Assembly: GCF_018390555.1 (NCBI RefSeq)
Contig: NZ_JAHBGB010000033.1
Span: 303,743-367,742, forward strand
Direction of reading: 5' to 3'
Source: Ancylobacter oerskovii
GTDB taxonomy: Bacteria; Pseudomonadota; Alphaproteobacteria; Rhizobiales; Xanthobacteraceae
Length of the DNA stretch: 64,000 bases
The translations under genes were made by a program, and so were the position numbers. The notes under the pieces are model-generated. The model saw only the letters and a list, made by a program, of their open reading frames with translations, did no database searches and had not been told where the DNA came from. The first letter of the stretch is position 1. Each line of letters opens with the position of its first letter. This document shows, piece after piece, positions 27,943 through 36,459 of the stretch.

Positions 27943-28314
27943 TCATCCAAGGGCGGCGCTTGCAAGGGCGGCGCTTGCCTGAATTTCGATGAGGATCTCC
28001 GGGCTCGCGAGCCTGGATTCCACGCAAGCCCGCACCGGCTGCTCGCCCGGGGCGACCCAGGCATCGTAGACCGCGTTCGCCGCGTCAAAATCGCGGCTGT
28101 CGGCGAGCCAGATCATCACCTGCAGCAAGGCGCTCTTGCTCAGGCCGGCCTCTGCAAGCAGAGCATCGAGCTGCCGAAGAACATCCCGGGTTTGTGCGGT
28201 GATGTCCCTCGCCATGCCGCGGGCGGTGATGCCCTTGGTCACCAGCACGCCCCGATAGGCCACCATGTTGCTCATCCGGGCCGTGCCGGCATAGCGCGTG
28301 ATCGTCTGCGTCAT
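27943..28314 (-). CDS. RidA-family (YjgF/UK114) protein
   Basis: A 123-residue Rid protein, likely trimeric, of the type that hydrolyses reactive enamine/imine intermediates made by PLP or oxidative enzymes. Landmarks are MVAYRGVLVTKGI, DVLRQLDALLAEAGLSKSAL, VMIWLADSRDFDAANAVYD and the arginine in PVRACVESRL. The ATG at 28314 has an AGAGGAAGAG stretch upstream. It follows the racemase gene on the same strand after a 113-bp gap. Presence in a catabolic cluster suggests an imine intermediate in the pathway. Confidence 0.88.
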   Translation of the reverse strand: MTQTITRYAGTARMSNMVAYRGVLVTKGITARGMARDITAQTRDVLRQLDALLAEAGLSKSALLQVMIWLADSRDFDAANAVYDAWVAPGEQPVRACVESRLASPEILIEIQASAALASAALG

Positions 28315-28427
28315 CTTCTCTTCCTCTCTTGCTGGCTGGATCCGTGGCGGCGGGCCTTCGCCGGGCGCGCGGCGGAACGCATCACCACTGGCGAAGCATC
28401 CCTCGGTCGCGTCGACCTTGCGTGATC

Positions 28428-29150
28428 TCACGGAATGTCGATGCTGCCCGGCGCCGTTCCCCGCACGGGCAAAGTCTCGTAGCAACGCTTGCTGTGCGAG
28501 AGGCCGAGCGTCACCAGGCTGACCGCCATGTTGATCGCACACGCCATCGGCTCGATGATCGGTACATCGTACTGTTTGCGAAGCCCGTCGACATAGCCGG
28601 ACATGGCGGTGCAGGCGAACAGGATCGCCTCGGCGCGATGCGCCGAAAGGGCGGCCTCGATTTCCCGGTGGATCACGTCGAGGCAATATTGCTGGCTCTC
28701 GATCAGATCTGCCGGCGGGCAATCGACCACCTGCATCGAGCATATTTTGCGCTCGAAACCATAGGCGCGAATGTGCTCCTCGATGGTCTGCTGGCCGTTC
28801 CTCATGCTCAGGACCGCGGTGCGAGAGCCGAGCATGCTCGCAACGTGCAGTCCCGAGTGAAGCGGCGCCATCACCGGTATCCGCACCGTCTCACGCGCGG
28901 CTCGAAGGACCGGATCGACACAGCAATCGAGGACGACCGCATCGACGCCGTCATTCTCCGCCTTGCGCACGGCGGCAAGGATATGGGGCCCCGCCAGCAC
29001 CTCTTCGGTGGCGAACTCCATGGAGTAGGGACCGGCCTCGATCGGGACGACCTCGATCTCGACCCCCGGCCGCGCCCATTGCCGGCGCTGCCGGGCCATG
29101 CCGGCGAGAACCTTCGGCGATCGAACCGGAACGATATCCCTGATACGCAT
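28428..29150 (-). CDS. Asp/Glu/hydantoin racemase family protein
   Basis: A 240-residue cofactor-independent racemase. Both catalytic cysteine loops are intact: VVLDCCVDPVLRAA near residue 74 and ILFACTAMSGYVDG near residue 190. HSGLHVASMLG and a conserved C-terminus fit the HyuA/hydantoin racemase group. Likely role is epimerising a chiral amino-acid derivative such as a hydantoin. It starts at 29150, 15 bases from operator O3, divergent from the enolase-superfamily gene at 29372. Confidence 0.88.
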   Translation of the reverse strand: MRIRDIVPVRSPKVLAGMARQRRQWARPGVEIEVVPIEAGPYSMEFATEEVLAGPHILAAVRKAENDGVDAVVLDCCVDPVLRAARETVRIPVMAPLHSGLHVASMLGSRTAVLSMRNGQQTIEEHIRAYGFERKICSMQVVDCPPADLIESQQYCLDVIHREIEAALSAHRAEAILFACTAMSGYVDGLRKQYDVPIIEPMACAINMAVSLVTLGLSHSKRCYETLPVRGTAPGSIDIP

Positions 29151-29165
29151 AAGCCGCGCCCCTTT

Positions 29166-29188
29166 ATGTGATCACAAATAGTGATCAT
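29166..29188 (-). promoter_or_regulatory. operator O3 upstream of the racemase-RidA unit
   Basis: ATGTGATCACAAATAGTGATCAT: the 10-base palindrome TGTGATCACA followed by a second GTGATCA half. It lies 16 bases upstream of the minus-strand racemase start and resembles O1, O2 and O4. Confidence 0.6.
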
Positions 29189-29319
29189 ATTCCTGCTTCC
29201 GCATTTTTCAAGTGCGCCCGGGCCCGCCGGCTCACGTTCCATCCCCCGAACGTTCCGCAAGCTCCCACGGGCGCCCGGCGCCGGAATTCGGCAGGCCGCG
29301 GGTTTTATCGACGAGGCCA

Positions 29320-29356
29320 TTGACAGTCAATGTGTGATCACACTATGTCGTCACAA
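29320..29356 (+). promoter_or_regulatory. promoter with operator O4 ahead of the enolase-superfamily operon
   Basis: TTGACA at 29320-29325 and CTATGT at 29343-29348, spaced 17 bases, make a good sigma70-type promoter. The operator (29332-29356: TGTGATCACACT, then ATGTCGTCACAA) covers the spacer and -10, so a bound regulator would block polymerase. GGAGG at 29360-29364 is the ribosome-binding site. Confidence 0.7.
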
Positions 29357-29371
29357 TATGGAGGCACATAA

Positions 29372-30532
29372 ATGATCTCGATCACATCCATCGAAACCCG
29401 GCTCGTAAGAGTTCCCACCCGTCGCAAGCACCAGTGGGCCGGCCTCACCGAAACGATCGGTCAGTACCTTCTGGTGAAAATCACGGCGAGCGATGGCACC
29501 GTCGGGTGGGGCGAGGCGCCGGCGCTGAAGGATTGGGGCGGCGAATTCGGCCGGTACTACGGTGAAAGCACGATGATCGTCGACGCGGTCATCAAGCGCT
29601 ATCTCGCTCCGTCCGTCCTCGGCCTGGAGATCGGCCACCCCTCGCTGCTGCACAAGCGGATGGACGCTGCGATCAAGGGCTATCCCTACGCCAAGGCGGC
29701 CATCGATTTCGCGTATTACGACCTGACCGGGAAGGCGCTGGGCGTCCCGGTTCATGTGCTGCTCGGCGGCCTTCAGCGGGAGATCGTGCCCGTCACCCAT
29801 TCGATCGGGCTTCTGCCGATCGACGAGGCGGTCGCCGAGGTGAAGAAGGTCGCGGCCGACGGCATTCGCACGATCAAGATCAAGGTCGGCGTGGAGCCGA
29901 CGAGAGACGTCGCCATCGTGCGAGCCATTCGTGAGGCGGTCGGCCCGGACATCGCGCTCTGCATCGACGCGAATGAAGGCTACAAGACCCCCGGGCAGGC
30001 CATCCAGACGGTTCGGCAGATCCAGGACTGCCATCTGCTCTATGTCGAGCAGCCCGTCATGGGCATCGAGCGGATCGCCCGCGTGGCGCGCGCCATCGAT
30101 GCCCCGGTCATGGCGGACGAATCGGCCTGGAATGCCCACGACGTCATACAGATCATCGCCCAGGACGCCGCCCAGATCGTCTCGATCTACACGACAAAGC
30201 CCGGCGGCCTCTACCGGGCCATGCAGGTGTCCGCCGTCTGCGAAGCCGCGGGAATTGTCTGCAACGTGAACGGCTCCGTGGAGCTCGGCGTCGGCAATCT
30301 CGCCAACGTCCATCTGGCGGCGGCGGCGCCGACCGCGACGCTGTCCAACGTTATCCCGGTCTCCATGCCTGCGGAGGCGATCAACGGGCGCATCGGCGGC
30401 ATCTACTACGCCGACGATCTCCTGATCGAGCCGATGACGTTCGAGGATGGCGGCATTCGCGTCCCGACCGCGCCCGGCATGGGCATCGCCGTCGATGAAC
30501 GGAAAGTCGACATGTACGCGGTCGATCTCTAG
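29372..30532 (+). CDS. mandelate racemase / muconate lactonizing enzyme family protein
   Basis: Enolase-superfamily enzyme of 386 residues. The KxK acid/base motif is in RTIKIKVGVEPT. The three metal-ligand strands are seen as LCIDANEGY, LYVEQPV and PVMADESAW, followed by VSIYTTKPGGL and a C-terminal NGSVELGVGNLA. This set fits the muconate lactonizing enzyme/dipeptide epimerase subgroup; members include cycloisomerases, epimerases and N-acyl amino acid racemases. The exact substrate is unknown. It leads a four-gene operon behind operator O4. Confidence 0.9.
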   Translation: MISITSIETRLVRVPTRRKHQWAGLTETIGQYLLVKITASDGTVGWGEAPALKDWGGEFGRYYGESTMIVDAVIKRYLAPSVLGLEIGHPSLLHKRMDAAIKGYPYAKAAIDFAYYDLTGKALGVPVHVLLGGLQREIVPVTHSIGLLPIDEAVAEVKKVAADGIRTIKIKVGVEPTRDVAIVRAIREAVGPDIALCIDANEGYKTPGQAIQTVRQIQDCHLLYVEQPVMGIERIARVARAIDAPVMADESAWNAHDVIQIIAQDAAQIVSIYTTKPGGLYRAMQVSAVCEAAGIVCNVNGSVELGVGNLANVHLAAAAPTATLSNVIPVSMPAEAINGRIGGIYYADDLLIEPMTFEDGGIRVPTAPGMGIAVDERKVDMYAVDL

Positions 30533-30543
30533 GAGCGGTTCAC

Positions 30544-31683
30544 ATGCGCACGGTTATTGCTCAGAAACTTCGCCAGGCACTGGTCGCGGATGCGCTGGAC
30601 GCGGCGATTACCTCCTCGCCCGAGAACTTCGCCTATGTCATGGGCTTTGTGGTCCCGACGCAGCCGATGATCCGTCATCGGCATGCGATGGTCGTCCTCA
30701 CCGCCGACGGGAACGACTTCCTGTTCGGCGTCGACATGGAAGCGTCGACGATCGAGAGGAGCGCCGGCGGGTTGCCCCTCACGGTCTGGCGCGAGTTCCA
30801 CGACGACGCCATGAAGGTTCTCGCCGATGCCCTGACGCGCGCCGGCCTGGCCAATTCCCGGATCGGCATGGAGATGGACTATCTGCCGGCCGGCGATTTC
30901 CAGCGTCTGGCCGGCTACCTGCCCAATGCCACCTTCGTGCATTTCGAGCAGCAGCTCAACCGCGCGCGCCAGATCAAGACGCCCGAGGAGGTCGCGCTCA
31001 TCCATCGTCTCTCCCGCATCGCCGATCAGGCGATCGCCGACAGCTTCGGCGCGGTGCGGGCGGGCGATACCGAGCTCGATATCGCCGCGGTCCTCACCCG
31101 CCGGATCTACGAGCTCGGCGCCGAGAATTTCAAGCTGCTGATCGTGGCGACGGGAGAACGCAGCCAGCTTCCGAATGTCGGCCCGACGAGCCGCAAACTG
31201 CAGCCGCGGGATATTTGCCGCGTCGAGATCTTCTCCCTGCTCAACGGCTACCAGGCCGGTGTCTGCCGCACCGCCTATGTCGAGGAGCCGCCGGCCATGG
31301 CGACGGAGATCTGGGATCTGATGGTCGAGTGCAAATATGCCATCCTCGAGCAGATCAAGCCGGGCGCGAGCTGCCTTGCGATCTACAACGACTTCATCCG
31401 CCGGCTCGCCGGGATGAACCTGCCGCCCATCTCGTTCGTCGGGCACGGCATCGGCCTGCACCTGCACGAAGACCCCTATATCGGCGCGACGCCGATTCTG
31501 GGCCAGCCCGGCAAGGACGCCGTCGTCGAGGAAAACATGGTGCTCGGCTTCGAGCCGCTCTGCTATCGCACCGGATACGGATTCGGGGTGCAGAACAAGG
31601 ACGTCCTGCACGTCACCGCGACGGGCTCGGTGCTGCTGTCCGACTTTACCGACACCGACAAGCTGATCCGCATCGGCGCGTGA
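30544..31683 (+). CDS. M24 (pita-bread fold) hydrolase with degraded metal site, creatinase-like
   Basis: A 379-residue protein with an N-terminal creatinase-like domain (about 1-140) and a pita-bread C-domain. M24 metallopeptidases use Asp, Asp, His, Glu, Glu as metal ligands. Here the corresponding positions read Glu228 (RVEIF), Gly239 (QAGVCRTAY), His301 (GHGIGLHLHED), Glu337 (GFEPLCY) and Asn351 (GVQNKDVL), so a dinuclear centre is improbable. Creatinase is a known metal-free member that hydrolyses a C-N bond. I infer a similar metal-independent amide or amidine hydrolase rather than a peptidase. It follows the enolase-family gene by 11 bases. Confidence 0.85.
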   Translation: MRTVIAQKLRQALVADALDAAITSSPENFAYVMGFVVPTQPMIRHRHAMVVLTADGNDFLFGVDMEASTIERSAGGLPLTVWREFHDDAMKVLADALTRAGLANSRIGMEMDYLPAGDFQRLAGYLPNATFVHFEQQLNRARQIKTPEEVALIHRLSRIADQAIADSFGAVRAGDTELDIAAVLTRRIYELGAENFKLLIVATGERSQLPNVGPTSRKLQPRDICRVEIFSLLNGYQAGVCRTAYVEEPPAMATEIWDLMVECKYAILEQIKPGASCLAIYNDFIRRLAGMNLPPISFVGHGIGLHLHEDPYIGATPILGQPGKDAVVEENMVLGFEPLCYRTGYGFGVQNKDVLHVTATGSVLLSDFTDTDKLIRIGA

Positions 31684-31697
31684 GAAGGGGTGGAAGG

Positions 31698-32786
31698 ATG
31701 ACAAACCGGAATGCGCAATCCTGCGACATCCTCGTGGTCGGCACCGGCTATTATGCCGAGATCATGCTTGCCGATCTGGCCGCGACCGCACGCACCGCAA
31801 TCACGGTGGTCATCGGCGGCAGAAACGTCGAGCGGATGAAATGGCTCGTGGAAGCGTGCCGCGCCCGCGCCGTCAATTTCGGCTCGCCGGCGTCATTCTC
31901 GAGCGTCGAACTCGATTCGACCTCGTCGGCCGCCCTGGCCGAAGGTATCCGCCGCGTCAAGCCGCGCATCGTGGTCCAGTCGGCGTCGGCACAGTCTCCC
32001 TGGAAGGTCGACATCGCCGATTCCGAATGGTCGACGCTCGTTGCAAAGGCCGGCTTTGGCCTGACCCTCGCCTTCAATTCCCTGCTCGCCTTCCGCACGG
32101 CAACGGCTCTGAAGCAGATCGGCGACGGCACGATCTTCGTGAACACCTGCTACCCGGACGGGGTGAACCAGGTGCTCGCCCAGGCCGGCCTTCCCATCAC
32201 GACCGGCGTTGGAAATGTCGGGATTTTCTCGTCGGTCATCGGCGGCCGCCTTCCCTTCGAGCAGCGCAGGGATTTGCGGGTCCTCGCTCATCACCGGCAC
32301 ATCGTCGAATGGCGCAAGCCCGGGGCGGAGCGGGCCGGCGCGCCCGTCCGTGCCTGGATCGGCGACACCGAGCTGAGCGACATCGACGATTTCACGCGCG
32401 ACATTCGGTTGCCCTATCGCGAGCTCAATATGATCTCCGCCGCCAATGCCGTTCCGGTCCTCCTCGCACTTGCAGGGGAAGGCGCCCGGCGGGCGCATGT
32501 GCCGGGTCCCCATGGCAAGGGTGGCGGCTACCCGGTCATGGTGGACCCGTCCGGCGTGCGGCTCGACCTGCCGTCCTCGATCACCGAGGCAGAGGCGGTC
32601 GCCTGGAACCGGCAGTTCGAGGAAGTCGACGGCGTGTCCATCCGGGACGGCCGCGTGATCTATGCCGACCGGGTCGGCAGTCTTCTCGCGACCTATAGCC
32701 CGGAGCTGGCAAAAGGCTTTGCGGTCACCGACGTCGAAGAGGCAGCCGCGGATCTGGACGTGTTGCGGGCAAAGCTGACCGCCTGA
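31698..32786 (+). CDS. NAD(P)-binding Rossmann-like protein of unknown function
   Basis: A 362-residue protein from the ATG at 31698, which has GGAAGG just upstream and lies 14 bases after the M24 gene. The N-terminus reads CDILVVGTGYYAEIMLADLA, a dinucleotide-fold glycine pattern (GTGYYA). The middle contains FVNTCYPDGVNQVLAQAG and TGVGNVGIFSSV, which distantly recall malate/lactate dehydrogenases, and later GGYPVMVDPSGVRLDLP. I cannot place it in a characterised family. By context it is a dehydrogenase in the same catabolic pathway. Confidence 0.72.
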   Translation: MTNRNAQSCDILVVGTGYYAEIMLADLAATARTAITVVIGGRNVERMKWLVEACRARAVNFGSPASFSSVELDSTSSAALAEGIRRVKPRIVVQSASAQSPWKVDIADSEWSTLVAKAGFGLTLAFNSLLAFRTATALKQIGDGTIFVNTCYPDGVNQVLAQAGLPITTGVGNVGIFSSVIGGRLPFEQRRDLRVLAHHRHIVEWRKPGAERAGAPVRAWIGDTELSDIDDFTRDIRLPYRELNMISAANAVPVLLALAGEGARRAHVPGPHGKGGGYPVMVDPSGVRLDLPSSITEAEAVAWNRQFEEVDGVSIRDGRVIYADRVGSLLATYSPELAKGFAVTDVEEAAADLDVLRAKLTA

Positions 32787-32820
32787 GGGCGGCCGGACTT
32801 AACTTGCTGGGAAGCAAAAA

Positions 32821-33897
32821 ATGAAAGTGACCGTTATCGGCGCGGGCAACGGCGGAGCTGCGGCTGCGGTTGAATTGACCTTGGCAGGTCATGACGTCGC
32901 CCTGCACGGCCGTTCCGCCGCGACAGTGGAGCCCTTCCTCAGGAATGGCATCCGGTACGAAGGCGTTTTCGGCGAAGGGCGCGTCACGCCATCGCGGATC
33001 ACGTCCGACCTGAAGGAAGCCATCGAGAATTCGGATGTGGCGGTGGTGACGCTGCCGACCTTCGCGCTCGGGTCGGTTGCGCGCGACCTGCATCGGGCCG
33101 GCTGGGACGCCCGCCGGCCGGTGGTCCTGAACCCCGGACATACGGGCGGAGCGTTCGAGTTCGACACGGCCTTTCGGGAGGTCAGCCCGACAATCCCTCC
33201 CATCGCGGAGTTCGCCACCCTCGCTTATGTGGCGCGAAAGCCGGCCCCCGACGCGATCAACATCACGGGGCGGGCCAGGAAGCTGCGCGGGGCGGCGCTG
33301 AAGGGCGGCGACGCCGCCATGGAGGCGGCAACCGTTCTCTTCCCGGGCAGCTATGACTGCGGTGATGTCGTGGCGTCCGATCTGTGCAACGTGAACATGG
33401 TCGTCCATCCTCCGGGCGCCATGCTCGGCGCCTCCTGGGTCGAGGCGACCGGTGGTGATTTCACCTTCTATGTCCAAGGGCTTACGAGTGGCGTCGTACG
33501 CGTCATGGAAGAGCTGGACCGGGAGCGTATCGCTGTCGGAAAAGCCTTCGGCCACGACCTCCCGACCGTCATCGGCGAGATGAAGGCCATCGGAACCGTC
33601 CCTTCGGATGCCGAGGAGGGGGATTACCGGGCCATTGCGGCGGGGGAGGCCAACAAGCGCATCAAGGCCCCCGACAGCCTCGGCCACCGATACTTCACCG
33701 AGGATTTCACGCACGGCCTCGTACCGTTCCTCGTGCTGGCGGAGATCGCGGGGGTCGAAACCCGCACGACGAGGGCGCTCGTCGACCTGCATGGGGCGAT
33801 GGTTGCCGGCCTTCCGAAGCCGGCTCCGCGCGATGCGAGATCCATGGGCCTCGTCGGCGCCACCATGGCCTCGCTGCGCGCGCGGCTCGGAAAATAG
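32821..33897 (+). CDS. NAD/NADP octopine/nopaline dehydrogenase family protein
   Basis: A 358-residue opine-dehydrogenase-type enzyme. The N-terminal Rossmann motif is VTVIGAGNGGAAAAVEL. NPGHTGGAFEF near residue 101 is the pyrophosphate/substrate loop typical of the family, and NVNMVVHPPGAML carries the likely catalytic histidine. The helical C-domain includes YFTEDFTHGLVPFLVLAEIAG. Family members interconvert opines and an amino acid plus 2-oxoacid; in a catabolic operon the oxidative direction is expected. Last gene of the operon that starts at 29372. Confidence 0.9.
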   Translation: MKVTVIGAGNGGAAAAVELTLAGHDVALHGRSAATVEPFLRNGIRYEGVFGEGRVTPSRITSDLKEAIENSDVAVVTLPTFALGSVARDLHRAGWDARRPVVLNPGHTGGAFEFDTAFREVSPTIPPIAEFATLAYVARKPAPDAINITGRARKLRGAALKGGDAAMEAATVLFPGSYDCGDVVASDLCNVNMVVHPPGAMLGASWVEATGGDFTFYVQGLTSGVVRVMEELDRERIAVGKAFGHDLPTVIGEMKAIGTVPSDAEEGDYRAIAAGEANKRIKAPDSLGHRYFTEDFTHGLVPFLVLAEIAGVETRTTRALVDLHGAMVAGLPKPAPRDARSMGLVGATMASLRARLGK

Positions 33898-34066
33898 CCG
33901 ACGCAGGCCCCCTCTCGATGGACAGCCGCCGAGAGACGCGGGCGTTCTCGGCGTGCCGGCCGTCACGGCCGAATTCCCGCCGGCCTTGCGGGGACGGCCG
34001 AACGCGACGGCGATGACGGCGCACCGGATGCCCGCTTTCGCGGCCCGCTTTCTTCAGGCCCGCCCT

Positions 34067-34105
34067 CATCCTGAGGTGCCCGGCGCGGCCGGGCCTCGAA
34101 GGATG
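34067..34105. repeat. REP-like palindromic element
   Basis: CATCCTGAGG, then a GC-rich core, then CCTCGAAGGATG: an inverted repeat with CATCCT/AGGATG ends. From general knowledge this is a frequent intergenic element in Hyphomicrobiales. It sits in the gene-free 33898-34234 stretch, where I see nothing else except the upstream signals of the GST gene. Confidence 0.7.
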
Positions 34106-34234
34106 GCCGTCTCGCACGCCGCGAGGCGCCCCTTCGACGCCGGCACCTCGACGACACGGCCCACGGCGCCCCACTGGCATCCCGCTTCCGCATACCTAAG
34201 TAACGCCGGAACGCCCCCAACCGGAGCCTCGCCC

Positions 34235-34951
34235 GTGACCGCTGCCGTGACCGATCTTTCCGCCTTCCCGATCGCCACCCGCTGGCCCGCCAAGCATCCC
34301 GATCGCCTGCAGCTCTATTCCTTCCCCACGCCCAACGGGGTGAAGGTGTCGATCATGCTGGAGGAGACCGGCCTCCCCTATGAGGCGCATGCCGTCAATA
34401 TCGGCAAGGACGAGAGCTGGACGAGCGAGTTCCTCTCGCTCAACCCCAACGGCAAGATCCCGGCGATCCTCGATCCCAACGGCCCCGGCGGCCGGCCGCT
34501 GGCGCTGTTCGAATCCGGCGCCATCCTGGTCTATCTCGCCGAGAAGACCGGCAAGTTCCTCCCCGCCGATGCCGCCGGCCGCTACGAGACCCTCCAGTGG
34601 GTGACGTGGCAGATGGCCGGGCTCGGGCCGATGTTCGGCCAGCTCGGCTTCTTCCACAAATTCGCCGGCGCCGCCTATGAGGACAAGCGCCCGCGCGAAC
34701 GCTACGCCAAGGAGAGCGCCCGCCTCATCCGCGTGCTGGAAACCCGGCTCGAGGGCCGCGACTGGATCATGGGCGACGACTACACCATCGCCGACATCGC
34801 CTCGCTGGGCTGGGTGCGCAACCTGATCGGCTTCTACGGCGCCGGCGAGCTGGTCGCCTATGACGAGTTGAAGAACGTGCCGGCGTGGCTGGCGCGCGGC
34901 CTCGACCGCCCGGCGGTGCAGCGCGGGCTGGAGATCCCGCCGCGGTCCTGA
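34235..34951 (+). CDS. glutathione S-transferase, YghU/Ure2p-like
   Basis: A 238-residue GST. The thioredoxin-like N-domain has LQLYSFPTPNGVKVSIMLEE, LNPNGKIPAILDP and the glutathione-contact ESGAILVYLAEK. The helical C-domain has DWIMGDDYTIADIAS. The TPN motif instead of a catalytic Ser/Tyr is typical of the YghU (nu-class) group, which has disulfide-reductase activity. Start is the GTG at 34235 with GGAG nine bases ahead; an alternative GTG lies at 34247. Confidence 0.92.
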   Translation: MTAAVTDLSAFPIATRWPAKHPDRLQLYSFPTPNGVKVSIMLEETGLPYEAHAVNIGKDESWTSEFLSLNPNGKIPAILDPNGPGGRPLALFESGAILVYLAEKTGKFLPADAAGRYETLQWVTWQMAGLGPMFGQLGFFHKFAGAAYEDKRPRERYAKESARLIRVLETRLEGRDWIMGDDYTIADIASLGWVRNLIGFYGAGELVAYDELKNVPAWLARGLDRPAVQRGLEIPPRS

Positions 34952-35084
34952 TCGCCGCCACCCGCACCGAAACCCGATGCGACGCGCCGCCGCGCCGGCC
35001 CCGGCGTGGTGGCGATGTCGCCGATTTCGCCTATAAGCGGGCGGGAACGAGGGAAGCCGCCCGATTGCCCGCCAAGGACCGCCG

Positions 35085-36128
35085 ATGACCCAGACCGTGA
35101 CGCCGCCCCAATCCCATCCGCCGGTGGCCTCCGGCAAGATCGGCGTGCTCATCGTCAATCTCGGCACGCCGGATGGCACCGATTACTGGTCGATGCGGCG
35201 CTATCTCGGCGAATTCCTCTCCGATCCGCGCGTCATCGAGGTGAACCGCGTCTGGTGGTGGTTCCTGCTCAACGTGATCATCCTGTCGAAGCGCCCGCAG
35301 GCCAAAGGCAAGGATTACGAGACGGTGTGGAACAAGGAGCGCAACGAGGGCCCGCTGCGCACCATCACCCGCGCGCAGTCGGACAAGCTCGCCGCCCGGC
35401 TCGCGGCCAAGGATGCGCGCCTCGTCTTCGATTGGGCGATGCGCTACGGCAACCCGTCCATCGCCTCCCGCATCGAGGCGCTGAAGGCTGAGGGCTGCGA
35501 CCGCATCCTGCTCGTTCCGCTCTATCCGCAATATGCGGCGGCGACCTCCGCCACCGTCTGCGACGCCGCCTTCGACGCGCTGAAGAAGATGCGCTGGCAG
35601 CCGGTGCTGCGCGTCGCCCCGCCCTGGCCGGCCGAGCCGGCCTATATCGAGGCGCTGGCCAATTCGATCACCGCGTCGCTGGCCGCGCTCGATTGGGAGC
35701 CGGAGCTGGTGCTCGCCTCCTTCCACGGCATCCCGAAGGAATATTTCGAGAAGGGCGATCCCTATCACTGCTATTGCTACCAGACCGCCCGGCTGGTGCG
35801 CGAGCGTCTCGGCTGGCCGGAGGACAAGCTGCGCGTCACCTTCCAGTCGCGCTTCGGCAAGGCGGAATGGCTGCAGCCCTACACCGACAAGACGGTGGAG
35901 GCGCTGGCGCAGTCCGGCGTGAAGCGGCTGGCGGTGATCACCCCCGGCTTCGTCGCCGACTGCCTGGAGACGCTGGAGGAGATCGCCGGCGAGAATGCCG
36001 AGATCTTCCACCATAATGGCGGCGAGAAGTTCCACTTCATCCCGTGCCTCAACGATTCGGAGCCCGGCCTCGACGTGCTGGAGACGGTGATCCGCCGCGA
36101 GCTTTCCGGCTGGGCCGATCTGGGGTGA
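35085..36128 (+). CDS. hemH: ferrochelatase
   Basis: Inserts Fe2+ into protoporphyrin IX in the last step of heme synthesis. The 347-residue protein has VLIVNLGTPDGTDYWSMRRY at the N-terminus, the catalytic histidine in ASFHGIPKEYFEKGDPY and the conserved FQSRFGKAEWLQPYTD. The C-terminus ends in GWADLG without an added membrane or iron-sulfur domain. Stand-alone transcription is likely; the GST gene is 133 bp upstream. Confidence 0.96.
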   Translation: MTQTVTPPQSHPPVASGKIGVLIVNLGTPDGTDYWSMRRYLGEFLSDPRVIEVNRVWWWFLLNVIILSKRPQAKGKDYETVWNKERNEGPLRTITRAQSDKLAARLAAKDARLVFDWAMRYGNPSIASRIEALKAEGCDRILLVPLYPQYAAATSATVCDAAFDALKKMRWQPVLRVAPPWPAEPAYIEALANSITASLAALDWEPELVLASFHGIPKEYFEKGDPYHCYCYQTARLVRERLGWPEDKLRVTFQSRFGKAEWLQPYTDKTVEALAQSGVKRLAVITPGFVADCLETLEEIAGENAEIFHHNGGEKFHFIPCLNDSEPGLDVLETVIRRELSGWADLG

Positions 36129-36260
36129 GGCCGAATTCCGGCGGCCGGGCTCCCCGGACCTGTGCCACCCCGGCCGAACCGTGGTGACGAGCCGGAAAAC
36201 GAGCAGACTCACGGGTCGCTCAGGGGTGACGGCCGCCACGTAGAGCGAAGTCTCTTTCCT

Positions 36261-36440
36261 TCCCTCTCCCCGTTGGGGAGAGGTGGCCCGCGCAGCGGGT
36301 CGGTGAGGGGAGACGACATTGGGGAGCCAAGAAGTCCCCTCACCCCAACCCTCTCCACCGAACCCGGCTGTTGCCGAGCTCGGTCAACGACAACATCGAA
36401 CTCGGCAACAGCTCATAGTGGGGAGAGGGAGCAAGGCCAG
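36261..36440. repeat. compound repeat with a nested hairpin
   Basis: TCTCCCCGTTGGGGAGA at 36266-36282 and the run of CCCTCACC/GGTGAGGG blocks to 36355 resemble a common intergenic repeat in this order. Near the second unit a 12-bp perfect inverted repeat, GCTGTTGCCGAG (36367-36378) and CTCGGCAACAGC (36401-36412), separates CCCTCTCCAC from GTGGGGAGAGGG. It looks like a smaller palindrome inserted in the stem loop. No gene lies in 36129-36459. Confidence 0.6.
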
Positions 36441-36459
36441 CCATCCTCCGGCCTTCCCC

